Origin: Candidatus Rhodoferax mariagerensis | Lineage (GTDB): Bacteria > Pseudomonadota > Gammaproteobacteria > Burkholderiales > Burkholderiaceae_C | DNA: 64,000 nt | Reading direction: 5' to 3' | Assembly (NCBI GenBank): GCA_016719055.1 | Contig: JADKAW010000021.1 | Coordinates: 1-64,000, forward strand | Part shown: positions 15,782-24,165 of the stretch, in pieces | Numbering within the stretch: the first letter of the stretch is position 1 | Layout of the letters: the number at the start of each line of letters is the position of its first letter | Translations under genes and position numbers: made by a program | Notes under the pieces: model-generated | Databases searched by the model: none | Told to the model about the DNA's origin: nothing | The model's input: only the letters and a program-made list of their open reading frames with translations

Positions 15782-16987
15782 TTAAAAGGCTTCAATGCCC
15801 AGCAGACTGGCAACCTGCAGTGCCACAGCGTTGGCCGCATCGGCGCTGCTGGCGGTAACGGTCAGATGCCCCATCTTGCGGCCCCGGCTGGCTTTGAGCT
15901 TGCCGTAAAGGTGCAAGTGCACACCGGGCAAAGCCAGCACCTGGTCCCAGCACGGGGTGACGCCATCCACCCATAACTCGCCCAGCAGATTGAGCATGAC
16001 GGCCGCGCTGTGCTGGCGCGGCTGCGTCAGTGGCAAGCCAGCCAGGGTGCGCACCTGCAGCTCAAACTGCGACACATCACAGGCATCGAGCGTGTAGTGG
16101 CCGCTGTTGTGCGGGCGCGGCGCCATCTCGTTAACCACCAGGTCGCCCAAGCTGACTTGCTCGGGCGAGCCACCTTCCAGCACAAAAAACTCAACACATA
16201 ACACGCCCACATAATGCAATTCATCAGCTATGGATTTTGTAGCTGTTACCGCTTTATCAATGAGGGCTAGAGGCAGATTTTCCTCATAAACCTGGGTCAC
16301 GGCCAAGATGCCCTGGCGGTGCTGGTTCAACTGCGGCGGAAAGTGCACGCAGTCGCCATTGGCACCCCGGGCCACGATCACCGAGCACTCGGCCGCTAGC
16401 GGCAGCATTTTTTCAAGCACACAGGGCACCAGCTTGAGCTGCTCCCAGGCGCTGGCCAGCTCGTCCCGGTTGTCAACCCTCACCTGTCCTTTGCCGTCGT
16501 AGCCCAGCCGGGCAGTTTTCAAAATCCCCGGCAGTAGCTGGTCAGGCACCGCAGACAGCTGGTCGGCTGATTCAATCACCGCATAGGGCGCCACCGGCAC
16601 ACCGCTGCGCGACAGGTGCGCTTTTTCCTTGATGCGGTCCTGGGCAATGGCCACGGCATCAGCCCCCGGTGCCGTAGGGCGCGCCGCACCCAGGGTCACC
16701 AGCGCCGGAGCCGGCACGTTCTCGAACTCGGTGGTGATGGCCGCGCAGCGCTGCATCAGCTGCGCCAGGCCCTGCTGGTCCAGATAGTCGGTTTGGATGT
16801 GGTAGTGGCTTACCAAACCCGCCGGGCTGATCACATCAGGGTCAAGCACCACGGTGTAATAACCCATGCTTTGGGCTGCCTGCACAAACATGCGCCCAAG
16901 CTGGCCGCCGCCCATCACCCCCAGCGTGGTTTGCTGAACGTCACCATTGGGGCTGCAACTGCCCGGCAGCAAGGTGTGGCCGTTCAT
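15782..16987 (-). CDS. purK: 5-(carboxyamino)imidazole ribonucleotide synthase
   Basis: PurK converts AIR, ATP and bicarbonate to N5-CAIR in purine synthesis. The 401-residue ATP-grasp protein has the N-terminal LGVMGGGQLGRMFVQAAQ, VISPAGLVSHYHIQTDY, the ATP-binding QDRIKEKAHLSRSGVPVAPY and GILKTARLGYDGKGQ, and NEMAPRPHNSGHYTLDAC near residue 285. The C-terminal domain ends with HLYGKLKASRGRKMGHLT. It overlaps purE by 4 nt. An internal segment (LPLALIDKAVTATKSIADEL) is encoded by an interspersed-repeat copy read antisense to the repeat. Confidence 0.96.
   Translation of the reverse strand: MNGHTLLPGSCSPNGDVQQTTLGVMGGGQLGRMFVQAAQSMGYYTVVLDPDVISPAGLVSHYHIQTDYLDQQGLAQLMQRCAAITTEFENVPAPALVTLGAARPTAPGADAVAIAQDRIKEKAHLSRSGVPVAPYAVIESADQLSAVPDQLLPGILKTARLGYDGKGQVRVDNRDELASAWEQLKLVPCVLEKMLPLAAECSVIVARGANGDCVHFPPQLNQHRQGILAVTQVYEENLPLALIDKAVTATKSIADELHYVGVLCVEFFVLEGGSPEQVSLGDLVVNEMAPRPHNSGHYTLDACDVSQFELQVRTLAGLPLTQPRQHSAAVMLNLLGELWVDGVTPCWDQVLALPGVHLHLYGKLKASRGRKMGHLTVTASSADAANAVALQVASLLGIEAF
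16225..16283 (+). repeat. Interspersed ~55-bp repeat, copy 4 (in purK)
   Basis: The plus strand reads CAGCTATGGATTTTGTAGC, TGTTACCGCTTTATCAATG, AGGGCTAGAGGCAGATTTT. The gene is on the minus strand, so the repeat is antisense to it and yields a helical peptide (LIDKAVTATKSIAD). This is one of the cleanest copies. Confidence 0.8.
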
Positions 16988-17478
16988 AACACCGGCGGCA
17001 GCGTCATCTCGCGTGCCATCTGGGTTTGGGCGGCGCGGTAGTCGTCCAGGCGGGCGCGCAACACAATGTCTGAACTGGCCAGCATCGCCACTGCAAACAA
17101 CGCCGCGTTGGCAGCCCCGGCCGCGCCGATGGCAAAGGTGGCTACCGGAATGCCCTTTGGCATCTGAACAATGCTGTGCAGCGAATCCACACCATTCAGG
17201 TGTTTGCTGGCCACTGGCACCCCCAGCACCGGCACCGTGGTTTTGGCCGCCAGCATGCCCGGCAGGTGGGCCGCCCCCCCGGCGCCGGCAATGATGGCCT
17301 TGAGGCCACGAGCCGCTGCCTTCTCGGCATAAGCAAACATGTCATCAGGCATTCTGTGGGCAGACACCACCCGGGCCTCGTGACTGATGCCGAACTGTTG
17401 GAGAATGTGGACTGCGTGCTGCATGGTGTCCCAGTCTGAGCTGGAGCCCATCAGCACACCGATTTGAAGAGAGTTCAT
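16984..17478 (-). CDS. purE: N5-CAIR mutase
   Basis: PurE (class I) rearranges N5-CAIR to CAIR, directly after PurK. The 164-residue protein begins with IGVLMGSSSDWDTMQHAV and has VVSAHRMPDDMFAYAEKA with the catalytic His, then IAGAGGAAHLPGMLAAKT, PVLGVPVASKHLNGVDSL and MPKGIPVATFAIGAAGAANA. It overlaps purK by 4 nt. It is divergent from cnoX with 61 bp between the starts. purC, usually nearby in this family, is 13 kb away in this window. Confidence 0.96.
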   Translation of the reverse strand: MNSLQIGVLMGSSSDWDTMQHAVHILQQFGISHEARVVSAHRMPDDMFAYAEKAAARGLKAIIAGAGGAAHLPGMLAAKTTVPVLGVPVASKHLNGVDSLHSIVQMPKGIPVATFAIGAAGAANAALFAVAMLASSDIVLRARLDDYRAAQTQMAREMTLPPVL

Positions 17479-17539
17479 GCCCGAATTTTACGTTTGAGCC
17501 AGCTTCACCGCCATTTCACCTGAAAGCCCTGAGACCACC

Positions 17540-18496
17540 ATGATTGAAGTCACCCTGAAAAATTTTGAAACCGACGTGATTGCAGCATCCATGACCACGC
17601 CAATCCTGATTGATTTCTGGGCGCCCTGGTGTGGCCCCTGCAAGTCGCTCGGGCCGGTTCTGGAGCAGGCCGAAGAGGCTTATGGCGGCCGCTTTACGCT
17701 GGTCAAGATCAATTCCGATGACGAGCAGCAGCTCGCTGGTGCCTTTGGCATCCGCAGCATCCCGACCTGCATCTTGATGATCAACGGCAAACCGGTGGAC
17801 GGTTTTACCGGTGCCCAAAGCGCTGGTCAGGTCAAGGCCTTTCTGGACAAAAACCTGCCCAGCGAGGGCGAATTGGTGGCCGAGGCCGAAACCGATGAGG
17901 CGCTGGCCCTGCTGGAGGCCGGCGACCCGCAGGCCGCGCTGGAGAAACTCGCCGATGCGCTGGCTGCTGACCCGGGCAGCGACGATACCCGCTTTGACTA
18001 CATCAAGCTGCTGATTCAGCTGGGAGGGATTGAAGAAGCCGAGGCGGCGCTGGCAACTAAGCTCGCCGAGATACCGCGGCAGTTGCGCTTTGAGGCTTTG
18101 TCGCAGTGGTTGAATGCTCTTGTATTTATAGCTTCTAGCCCATATTCAACCTGGACTCAAGAGCAATTTGATGCAAAAATTGCAGCCAATAAGCGTGACT
18201 TTGACACGCGCTTTGCCAAGGCCCGCCTGCTGATGGCCATGGGCGAATGGACGGCTGCCATGGACGAACTGCTGGAAATCATCATGCGCGACAAAAAATG
18301 GCAGGACGAGGCTCCGCGCAAGGCGATGGTCGCCATTCTGGAGCTGCTGACACCGCCCAAGCCCAAGGCTGCCGCGCAGGCTACCGGCAAAGCTGCAGGC
18401 GGCATTGAAGTGATGGGCAAGACCGCGGTGCTAGAGGACCCACAGGCCGCGCTGGTATCAAGCTACCGGCGAAAGCTGAGCATGATGCTCAATTAG
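17540..18496 (+). CDS. cnoX: Thioredoxin-TPR co-chaperone CnoX/YbbN
   Basis: This 318-residue protein has an N-terminal thioredoxin domain (FWAPWCGPCKSLGPVL, cis-Pro in IRSIPTCILMI) and a C-terminal TPR part (EALALLEAGDPQAALEKLAD onward). CnoX (chaperedoxin) holds oxidatively damaged proteins and hands them to GroEL or DnaK. In E. coli the first Trx Cys is replaced, but here the CGPC pair is intact, as in Caulobacter-like forms with reductase activity. A repeat copy encodes FIASSPYSTWTQEQFDAK in the TPR part. It is divergent from purE, with an RBS-like GAGACC before the ATG. Confidence 0.9.
   Translation: MIEVTLKNFETDVIAASMTTPILIDFWAPWCGPCKSLGPVLEQAEEAYGGRFTLVKINSDDEQQLAGAFGIRSIPTCILMINGKPVDGFTGAQSAGQVKAFLDKNLPSEGELVAEAETDEALALLEAGDPQAALEKLADALAADPGSDDTRFDYIKLLIQLGGIEEAEAALATKLAEIPRQLRFEALSQWLNALVFIASSPYSTWTQEQFDAKIAANKRDFDTRFAKARLLMAMGEWTAAMDELLEIIMRDKKWQDEAPRKAMVAILELLTPPKPKAAAQATGKAAGGIEVMGKTAVLEDPQAALVSSYRRKLSMMLN
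18121..18173 (+). repeat. Interspersed ~55-bp repeat, copy 5 (in cnoX)
   Basis: TATTTATAGCTTCTAGCCC, ATATTCAACCTGGACTCAAG, AGCAATTTGATG match the consensus with substitutions. It is in the gene's sense orientation and in frame between two TPR helices. Confidence 0.6.
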
Positions 18497-18620
18497 AAGC
18501 CTGAATTGACAGGGTGACCGAGCCGAATCAAGGTCGGCACATCAGACTTGACTTGTACGCAGCCAGGGAAAGTGGCAAAAAAGTGCTACCCGATGAGCCA
18601 GAACCAGCGCTGAAATGGAC

Positions 18621-18786
18621 TTAGGGCTCGTAAAGCAATAACTTGTACTTTTGCCTTGCCTTCTTTGGGTGCATTGCGTTGGTGCAAGTCGCTTGTATAG
18701 CGGAGCTAAACGGCGCGCTTTGCGCCTAGCACTGCACCCCAAATCTGGCGGTCAAAATGCACAACTTAGTACTTCGCGAGCCCTTA
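18621..18786. mobile_element. MITE-like element with ~58-bp imperfect inverted ends
   Basis: The left end TTAGGGCTCGTAAAGCAATA and the reverse complement of the right end TAAGGGCTCGCGAAGTACTA continue to match for nearly 60 bp (left ...ACTTGTAC, then TTTGGGTGCATTGCG; right ...AGTTGTGC, then ATTTGGGGTGCAGTGC). The 166-bp unit carries no transposase. The right end supplies the TAA stop of the SDR gene. A further end of the same family is at 33452. Likely a non-autonomous relative of an insertion sequence; I cannot name the IS family. Confidence 0.6.
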
Positions 18787-19551
18787 GATGGCGGTGAACC
18801 CGTTGTCGACAAACAGTTGGGCCCCGTTGACAAAACTGGCGTCGTCGCTGGCCAGAAACAATGCCACGGAAGCCACTTCTTCAGGCTCACACATGCGACC
18901 CTGCGCTGCGGCCATGGCCGCTTCTGACACGTCCACTCCCATTTTTTGCAAGGCGGCCACCTCGCGCAGCCCGTGTGGGGTGCGGATGAAGCCGGGGCAC
19001 ACCGCATTGCAGCGGATGCCGCGGTCACGGTATTCCACCGCGATGGCGCGGGCAAACATGTGGCAGGCGCCCTTGGTGGTGTCGTACAACACCTCGCCCG
19101 GTGTGCCGGCCACCGCCGAAATCGACGAGGTGCAGACAATCGCCCCGCGCCCACTCTTGAGCATGTGTGGCAGCACGGCGCGCGTCACCAGGTACATACT
19201 TTTGACGTTGACGGCCATCAAGCGGTCCCACTCGTCTTCGGTGGTGTCCAGAAACGGCTTCACCACAATGCTGCCGGCGTGGTTGAACAACACGTCCACC
19301 GTGCCCCATTGCTGCACCACCTGGGCCACCGCCGCCTCTACCGCTGCGGCTTGTGACACATCGGCCACTTGTACCAGCACCTGACCGCCGGCGGCGCGCA
19401 CTTGCTGCGCCGTGCGCTCGGCTTCTTCGGCGTTGATGTCGACAATGGCCACCCGCGCACCCTCAGCGGCAAACAATCGAGAGGCAGCGCCACCCACGCC
19501 AGTGGCACCACCCGAGATCAGCGCCACCCGGTTGGCCAGCCGTTCAGCCAT
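18784..19551 (-). CDS. Short-chain dehydrogenase/reductase (SDR)
   Basis: This 255-residue classical SDR oxidises or reduces an alcohol/ketone with NAD(P). It has ALISGGATGVGGAASRLFA (cofactor Gly motif TGxxxGxG variant), VDINAEEAER with Asp favouring NAD, NHAG, catalytic Ser in VCTSSISAV, and YDTTKGA (YxxxK). NAVCPGFIRTP and VNGAQLFVDNGFTAI close the fold. I start at ATG 19551, preceded by AGG. It overlaps the 3' end of the permease pseudogene by 8 nt, so the two were one operon. Its TAA lies in the MITE-like end. The substrate is unknown. Confidence 0.87.
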   Translation of the reverse strand: MAERLANRVALISGGATGVGGAASRLFAAEGARVAIVDINAEEAERTAQQVRAAGGQVLVQVADVSQAAAVEAAVAQVVQQWGTVDVLFNHAGSIVVKPFLDTTEDEWDRLMAVNVKSMYLVTRAVLPHMLKSGRGAIVCTSSISAVAGTPGEVLYDTTKGACHMFARAIAVEYRDRGIRCNAVCPGFIRTPHGLREVAALQKMGVDVSEAAMAAAQGRMCEPEEVASVALFLASDDASFVNGAQLFVDNGFTAI

Positions 19552-20520
19552 TTTTTGCCTGCTCAGCCGCTGCCAGGGCCTTTTCGGCGGCGGCAATTTC
19601 GGCTTGCAGGCGCGCCACTTCGTCACCCATCGGCGGGCCTTTGAAGCGACGACGCTCAAAACCAAACCAGATCAGCGCGGTGGCACCCAGAAACACCAGC
19701 GTGATCCACAGGGCGGCGTCGTTGGGCGGCTGCACCCCCAGGTAAAACACCAACGCAATGGCGGCAATCGCCAGCACACCGACCAGCCGGTAGATCGGGC
19801 CCATGTCCCAGGGACCCATCTTGGTCCAGCTGCGCTGGTAGGCAAACAGCCCGGCAATCACCGGCAGCCCATACGACAGAAAAATAAAGATCACCGTCAC
19901 CGACACGATGGTGGCATAGGCTGGGGTGTAAAGCGTGAAGGCAACGTCAAGGCCAGCGCCACGGCAAAGATCAGGTAGCCCGAAAGGTCCGTCAGCCGGG
20001 CGGTGAATTTGATGCCCACATGGTTGCACAACGCCTGCACCACGGTGATGCCAATGACAAACGTGGCCTGTGTGGCAAAGCTGGCTTCCAGTCCCAGTGT
20101 GGGGCCAAAAGCCCCAATAAAAAAATTGAAGGTGCCGACATTGATGGCCCCCAGCACGGTCACCAGGCCCAGCAGGTTGAGCCAGGCGGTCAGCCAGCCG
20201 TAGGCGCGCCCGCCCAGGATCGAGCTCCAGTGGTACAAACCGCCGGCCGTGGGGTAGGCCGAGCCAATTTGCGCCATGCCCAGCGCAAACACCAGGCTCA
20301 CCGCGCAGCCCAGCAGCCAGCCAATGCCAATGGCCGCGCCGCCCACACCGCTGATGCCTTGCCCGAGCGAATTGATGCCGCCTGACAAAATGCAGATGAT
20401 CGAGAATGAAATGGCAAAGTTCTGAAAACCTTTCATGTTGCGTGCCAACTCCTGGGCGTAGCCCATGCTGTGCAACAACTTCAGATCCGCCTCGGCGGTT
20501 TTATGCGGTTCAATAGACAT
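19544..20520 (-). pseudogene. APC-family amino acid/amine permease with internal deletion
   Basis: The first part (MSIEPHKTAEADLKLLHSMG, GYAQELARNMKGFQNFAISF, YPTAGGLYHWSSILGG) is a good N-terminal half of a 500+ residue APC transporter, running to LTDLSGYLIFAVALAL at about 19944. The last part (VAFTLYTPAYATIVSVTVIF, YRLVGVLAIAAIALVFYLGV, ending in a coiled-coil tail) is the C-terminal third in another frame. About 190 residues of the middle are missing and the frame shifts at the join near 19935-19945. The product cannot transport. The start has GGAG upstream. This was the partner of the SDR. Confidence 0.8.
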
Positions 20521-20657
20521 CGGATACTCCAGGGTGGTCGGTAGATAAAACACATGTGCTGGTCCGCACAACTTCATCGTATGAAGACAAATGCGTGCCG
20601 CGCTATCCCATTTTGGCAACCGCAATGGCTTTTTTGTGCAGGTATGCAAATTGCTCA

Positions 20658-21686
20658 ATGACATCCATGCAAGTTTCGTTCCCACCTATTGAGGTGCTTG
20701 AGGCACCCTCTGACTACCCGGCCCCGCCTGGCGCGGGTGGCATGTTGTTTGACGATATTGACGAGCAGGCCGCCAGCCTGGGTGGCTGGAACCAGCGTTA
20801 TATCCAGTTGTCTGCCGGTGTGTTTCGGGGTGGCGTGCAACGCCTGCTGGTGGGCGGCATTGGCCTGTTCATCGAAGACCTGCAGCAAACCGTGCACCAG
20901 ACCGGCATGGTGCGCCCGGATGTGGTGGCGCTGGGCATACCGCTGCACTTCAGTGGCGAATCGCGTTTTTGTGGTCAAACCGGCAGCGCGGCAGAGCTGC
21001 ATGTTTTTTCGGGGGCCAACGGTTTTGAATTCCACTCCCCCAAACGTCATGTGATGCAGGGTTTTGAGATTGATCGCCCGGTGTTTGATGCCATGTTTGC
21101 CGCAGACGACACCGTGCCAGCCACCGCCATCGGCTTGTCGGCCGGGTTGCATACGGTCGAACAGGCTGCCGCAGACCAGTTGCGTGCCTTGGGGGTGGTC
21201 CTGTTCAAGTGGGCAGCCCACCGTTCTGGTGCATCTGGCTCAGTGGTAGAGGGCCGGCGGGCGCATGAGGCACTTGTTGAAAAACTGGTGACGGTGCTGG
21301 ACGAACCCCTGCGTGCGCTCGGGCAGCCCAGCCGCCCGGCGCAGCACTTGCAGGCGCAAACGCTGGAGCTCCGCGCCCGCGATCGGGTGCTGGCCCAGCT
21401 GGACCAGCCACCCACGGTGGCGGAGTTATGCCACGCACTGGGGGTGAGCCGCCGCACCCTGCAAAACTGCATTCAGGCCACCTGGGGCATGGGCCCGCTG
21501 GCCTGGATCAACACCCTGCGTCTGAATGCCGTGCGCAGTCGCCTGAAAACCGCCACATCGGTGACCGAGGCCGCCACCGAGTTCTGCTTCTGGCACTTTG
21601 GCCACTTTTCAGCGGACTACCGCGCTCTATTTGGTGAACCACCGTCGGCCACTTTGGGCAGGCACCGGTGCCGGTTGGCATCGTGA
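20658..21686 (+). CDS. AraC-family transcriptional regulator
   Basis: The 342-residue protein has an N-terminal ligand or cupin-like part and a C-terminal AraC HTH pair. The DNA-binding region is VAELCHALGVSRRTLQNCIQ with a second helix set in VTEAATEFCFWHFGHFSADY followed by RALFGEPPSATLG. The arrangement resembles EutR-like regulators (start MTSMQVSFPPIEVLEA...). It is divergent from the permease/SDR operon, 137 bp apart, and probably regulated it. An ATG at 20658 is preferred over upstream in-frame codons because the leader (before it) does not look like protein. The regulator remains intact although its permease is broken. Confidence 0.85.
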   Translation: MTSMQVSFPPIEVLEAPSDYPAPPGAGGMLFDDIDEQAASLGGWNQRYIQLSAGVFRGGVQRLLVGGIGLFIEDLQQTVHQTGMVRPDVVALGIPLHFSGESRFCGQTGSAAELHVFSGANGFEFHSPKRHVMQGFEIDRPVFDAMFAADDTVPATAIGLSAGLHTVEQAAADQLRALGVVLFKWAAHRSGASGSVVEGRRAHEALVEKLVTVLDEPLRALGQPSRPAQHLQAQTLELRARDRVLAQLDQPPTVAELCHALGVSRRTLQNCIQATWGMGPLAWINTLRLNAVRSRLKTATSVTEAATEFCFWHFGHFSADYRALFGEPPSATLGRHRCRLAS

Positions 21687-21799
21687 ACTTTGATCAAATA
21701 CTTCTAAAGTTATAGTGACCATCGCTTATCTATAAAGGGGTTTGAGACACTTTTTAACATTTATGCTACACGACGCAACTCGGTGGCGCCAATGGGCCT

Positions 21800-22441
21800 C
21801 TATTGCGCGATTGGCTCTGGCAAGCGACGAAGCACCCAGTCAACGGACCAGCCGGTTCCTCTTGGCGTTGCGCTGAGCTTGGTCACGTGAAATCCAGGGG
21901 AATTGACGGGCCAGGCGAGGCCCGGAAAATGCCATCCGTTGCCATCGCGCCTGACCGGGACCGAGAAGGCTCCCTTGGCGTCCACACCGTACAGGCGAAT
22001 ACCATCACGTTGAGCGCTCGTGCCATTGGCGAAGTAGTCGACATCTGTGACCAGGAGCCACTCTCTTCCAAGATAGGACAGTTGGGCAGCCACTGAAAAG
22101 TGAAATGTCTCCTGGGTAGGCGAGACAAGCTGGGTGAAGAAGTTGGTTGTCAACTTTCTTTGTCTTCGGTCGACGGGGCCGGGGGTCAACCAGCGCGCCA
22201 TTCCGTGCCCATCCGTCTTGAGCTTGATGCCAGATCCTGCATCCTGCCATCCGGGAGCATTTGCGAGAACCAGGCGCACCGGTGCACCGGCGATCGGGCT
22301 GCTGTCCGTGTCCAGGAGCGTCAGTTGCACATCCAGATCACGCATGAGCTCTGGCGACGACTCCAATGCGCCCGTCCAAGCGGGCGATACACAGGCAAAG
22401 GTGCCCACCAAAACAATGCCAAGCGTTGCGGTGTATGTCAT
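21800..22441 (-). CDS. Secreted protein of unknown function
   Basis: This is a 213-residue protein with an N-terminal signal sequence (MTYTATLGIVLVGTFACVSP) and a region LTLLDTDSSPIAGAPVRLVL followed by GIKLKTDGHGMARW, which looks like a carboxypeptidase-regulatory or Ig-like beta-sandwich repeat. The rest is beta-rich (WLLVTDVDYFANGTSAQRDG). I do not recognise the family. ATG 22462 is an alternative start. It is divergent from the MORN-like gene, 72 bp apart. Both are exported, so they may act together. Confidence 0.6.
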   Translation of the reverse strand: MTYTATLGIVLVGTFACVSPAWTGALESSPELMRDLDVQLTLLDTDSSPIAGAPVRLVLANAPGWQDAGSGIKLKTDGHGMARWLTPGPVDRRQRKLTTNFFTQLVSPTQETFHFSVAAQLSYLGREWLLVTDVDYFANGTSAQRDGIRLYGVDAKGAFSVPVRRDGNGWHFPGLAWPVNSPGFHVTKLSATPRGTGWSVDWVLRRLPEPIAQ

Positions 22442-22513
22442 GATTGGTGGCCGACTATACATAGACAAACCGCACTGCCCTCTGGCCGTGCCACGCTGGT
22501 AGGACGAAAAACC

Positions 22514-23737
22514 ATGACCCAGACCTATCCAACTTATCACCACAGGGCAACTGCATGGATCTGCAGCGCTGCACTTCTGAGCGCCGCTTGCCCATCGGCT
22601 TTGGCGGTGCAGGACTGCGAATTCAGCGGCCGGCACATCAACACCAGCAACGGTTTCGAGACCGCTGGCAAAACCGGCATGGTGCGCTGCAAAGACCGTG
22701 ACACCGGGCTGATGGAGCGCGAGTACGAGATGCGTGATGGCCAAAGCATCGGCCTGAGTCGCTACTTTCGTGGCGGCAAACTCGCCCGGGAATTCACCGT
22801 CACCGCCAACGGCCAACACGAAGGGCTGGAGCGTGAATGGGCCGCCAACGGGCAGTTGGTGCTGGAATTGACAAACGTGAATGGTCGCATCCGGGGCCTG
22901 CGCCGGCAATGGTACGAGGATGGCAAGCCACGCAAGATCGAGTGGGTGGCCGAGAGTGCACGCGAGGGTGCCGTCGTGGAATACCGTGCCAGCGGCCAAC
23001 TCGCGGGCCTGCGCTGCGGTCCCAAGCCGCTGTTGGACCCGCATGTGAACGACGGCAAGCTTTGCGGTTTTGATGGCGTCCCATCCACAGTCAACCTCTA
23101 TTCCCCAAAGGGTAACCTGCGCGGTACGGTGGTACTGGCATCGGGTATCGAGCAGAAGGCCACCACTTTTTTTGCCGACGGCAAGCCAGAACTGGAACAA
23201 GAACTGCTGCATGGCAAGGCGCAGAAGCGCGAGATCGCCTATTTTGAAGACGGTAGCAAACAGCGCGAGAAGCTGTGGGACGTGTCATCCGGCGGCCCCG
23301 CGCTGCTGCTGCGTGAGGCAGAGTTCCACGCCAGCGGCACGCTGGTGGCCGAACGCCAATACCAGGTCGTGGCAGAAGCCAACAACAGTGGCCGCAAGCT
23401 CAGTCGCCTGGTCAGCGAGGCGCGCTTCTACCTGAACGGCCAAGCGCAGCAGAAAGATGTTTACACGCTGGACGGCACCACCGAGCTGCGCGACACCAAG
23501 CGCTATACCGACCAAGGCAAGCTCAAGCAACAAGGACGCTTTGCGCTGGACGGCCGGTCCAGCGCGCGCCCGGTGGGCGTGCACCAGGTGTTCTTTGCCA
23601 ACGGAAAACAGGCGCAGGAAGATACCTTCGGCACCAAAGGCAAAGTGGCCCGCCAGAAGATATGGGAAGAGTCCGGCAAACTGTTCAGCGACGACGAATT
23701 GTTTGAAGACGGGTCGCGCAAGGCCTATTCAAAGTAA
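22514..23737 (+). CDS. Secreted MORN-variant repeat protein
   Basis: This 407-residue exported protein (signal to about SALAVQD) contains many short beta-hairpin repeats of the MORN-variant type: GQSIGLSRYFRGGKLAREF, GLEREWAANGQLVLEL, GLRRQWYEDGKPRKIEW, and others such as KATTFFADGKPELEQEL. Such repeats occur in toxin-immunity (YwqK-like) and in surface proteins. AGGA lies 12-9 nt upstream of ATG 22514. A longer reading from 22100 is antisense to the upstream gene and is not credible. Function is unknown; two Cys pairs are conserved early (QDCEFSG, MVRCKDRD). Confidence 0.75.
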   Translation: MTQTYPTYHHRATAWICSAALLSAACPSALAVQDCEFSGRHINTSNGFETAGKTGMVRCKDRDTGLMEREYEMRDGQSIGLSRYFRGGKLAREFTVTANGQHEGLEREWAANGQLVLELTNVNGRIRGLRRQWYEDGKPRKIEWVAESAREGAVVEYRASGQLAGLRCGPKPLLDPHVNDGKLCGFDGVPSTVNLYSPKGNLRGTVVLASGIEQKATTFFADGKPELEQELLHGKAQKREIAYFEDGSKQREKLWDVSSGGPALLLREAEFHASGTLVAERQYQVVAEANNSGRKLSRLVSEARFYLNGQAQQKDVYTLDGTTELRDTKRYTDQGKLKQQGRFALDGRSSARPVGVHQVFFANGKQAQEDTFGTKGKVARQKIWEESGKLFSDDELFEDGSRKAYSK

Positions 23738-23753
23738 GCGCACAAGCCACTCT

Positions 23754-23815
23754 CATAGCTCAAAATATATAGCATGTTCCGCTTATGTAGCATGGGCTTA
23801 AACCACTTTTTGCAT
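23754..23815 (+). repeat. Interspersed ~55-bp repeat, copy 6 (intergenic)
   Basis: CATAGCTCAAAATATATAGC, ATGTTCCGCTTATGTAGCAT, GGGCTTAAACCACTTTTT. It lies between the MORN gene and the TfoX C-terminal gene, both of which end near it. Confidence 0.65.
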
Positions 23816-23843
23816 GACAAAAGATGGTCTCCTGCTCAGGGCG

Positions 23844-24125
23844 CTATTTGGGCGCGATACCCATATCGTCCAATCGCACCAAAATTTCCGTGCGACGGTC
23901 ACGCTTCACATCCAGCCAGTGCTGATCGTCAATCGCGCCGATCAGCGCATACAAAGCCGCCATGGATGTGCCTGGCACTTGCTTTTTCAGTTGGTCGTAG
24001 ATCTCGAAGGGGTCAGCCCGAAAGAGTTGGTCCACAGAAAAAATGCCCACCCGAGCCAGCATCTCTTCGGTTTTGACGCCCAGGTTTCTCAAATCACGCA
24101 AGCGTCGGGCAGGGCAGTTCATCAA
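23844..24125 (-). CDS. TfoX C-terminal domain protein
   Basis: This 93-residue protein is a stand-alone TfoX_C domain: RRLRDLRNLGVKTEEMLARV, GIFSVDQLFRADPFEIYDQL, TSMAALYALIGAIDDQHW, and RRTEILVRLDDMG. In competence regulator TfoX/Sxy this helical domain follows an N-terminal domain that is absent here. Stand-alone copies are common in Proteobacteria with unknown role. Start is 24125 or the next ATG, 24122. It sits next to an Lrp regulator with 40 nt between, same strand; coexpression is possible. Confidence 0.78.
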   Translation of the reverse strand: MMNCPARRLRDLRNLGVKTEEMLARVGIFSVDQLFRADPFEIYDQLKKQVPGTSMAALYALIGAIDDQHWLDVKRDRRTEILVRLDDMGIAPK

Positions 24126-24165
24126 TACTTTCTCAACCGTCAGTCAAGATCGGCAACTTTGCAAG

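Noticed and set aside
15754..15840. Longer Sua5-type start overlapping purK
   Set aside because: No homology in the extra residues and GTG 15753 has an RBS with spacing; the alternative cannot be fully excluded.
22100..22513. 5' extension of the MORN gene
   Set aside because: It is antisense to the neighbouring secreted-protein gene and lacks signal features; ATG 22514 has an RBS and signal peptide.
22442..23212. Upstream extension of the secreted-protein gene at 21800
   Set aside because: It is antisense to the MORN gene; the signal peptide begins at 22441 or 22462.
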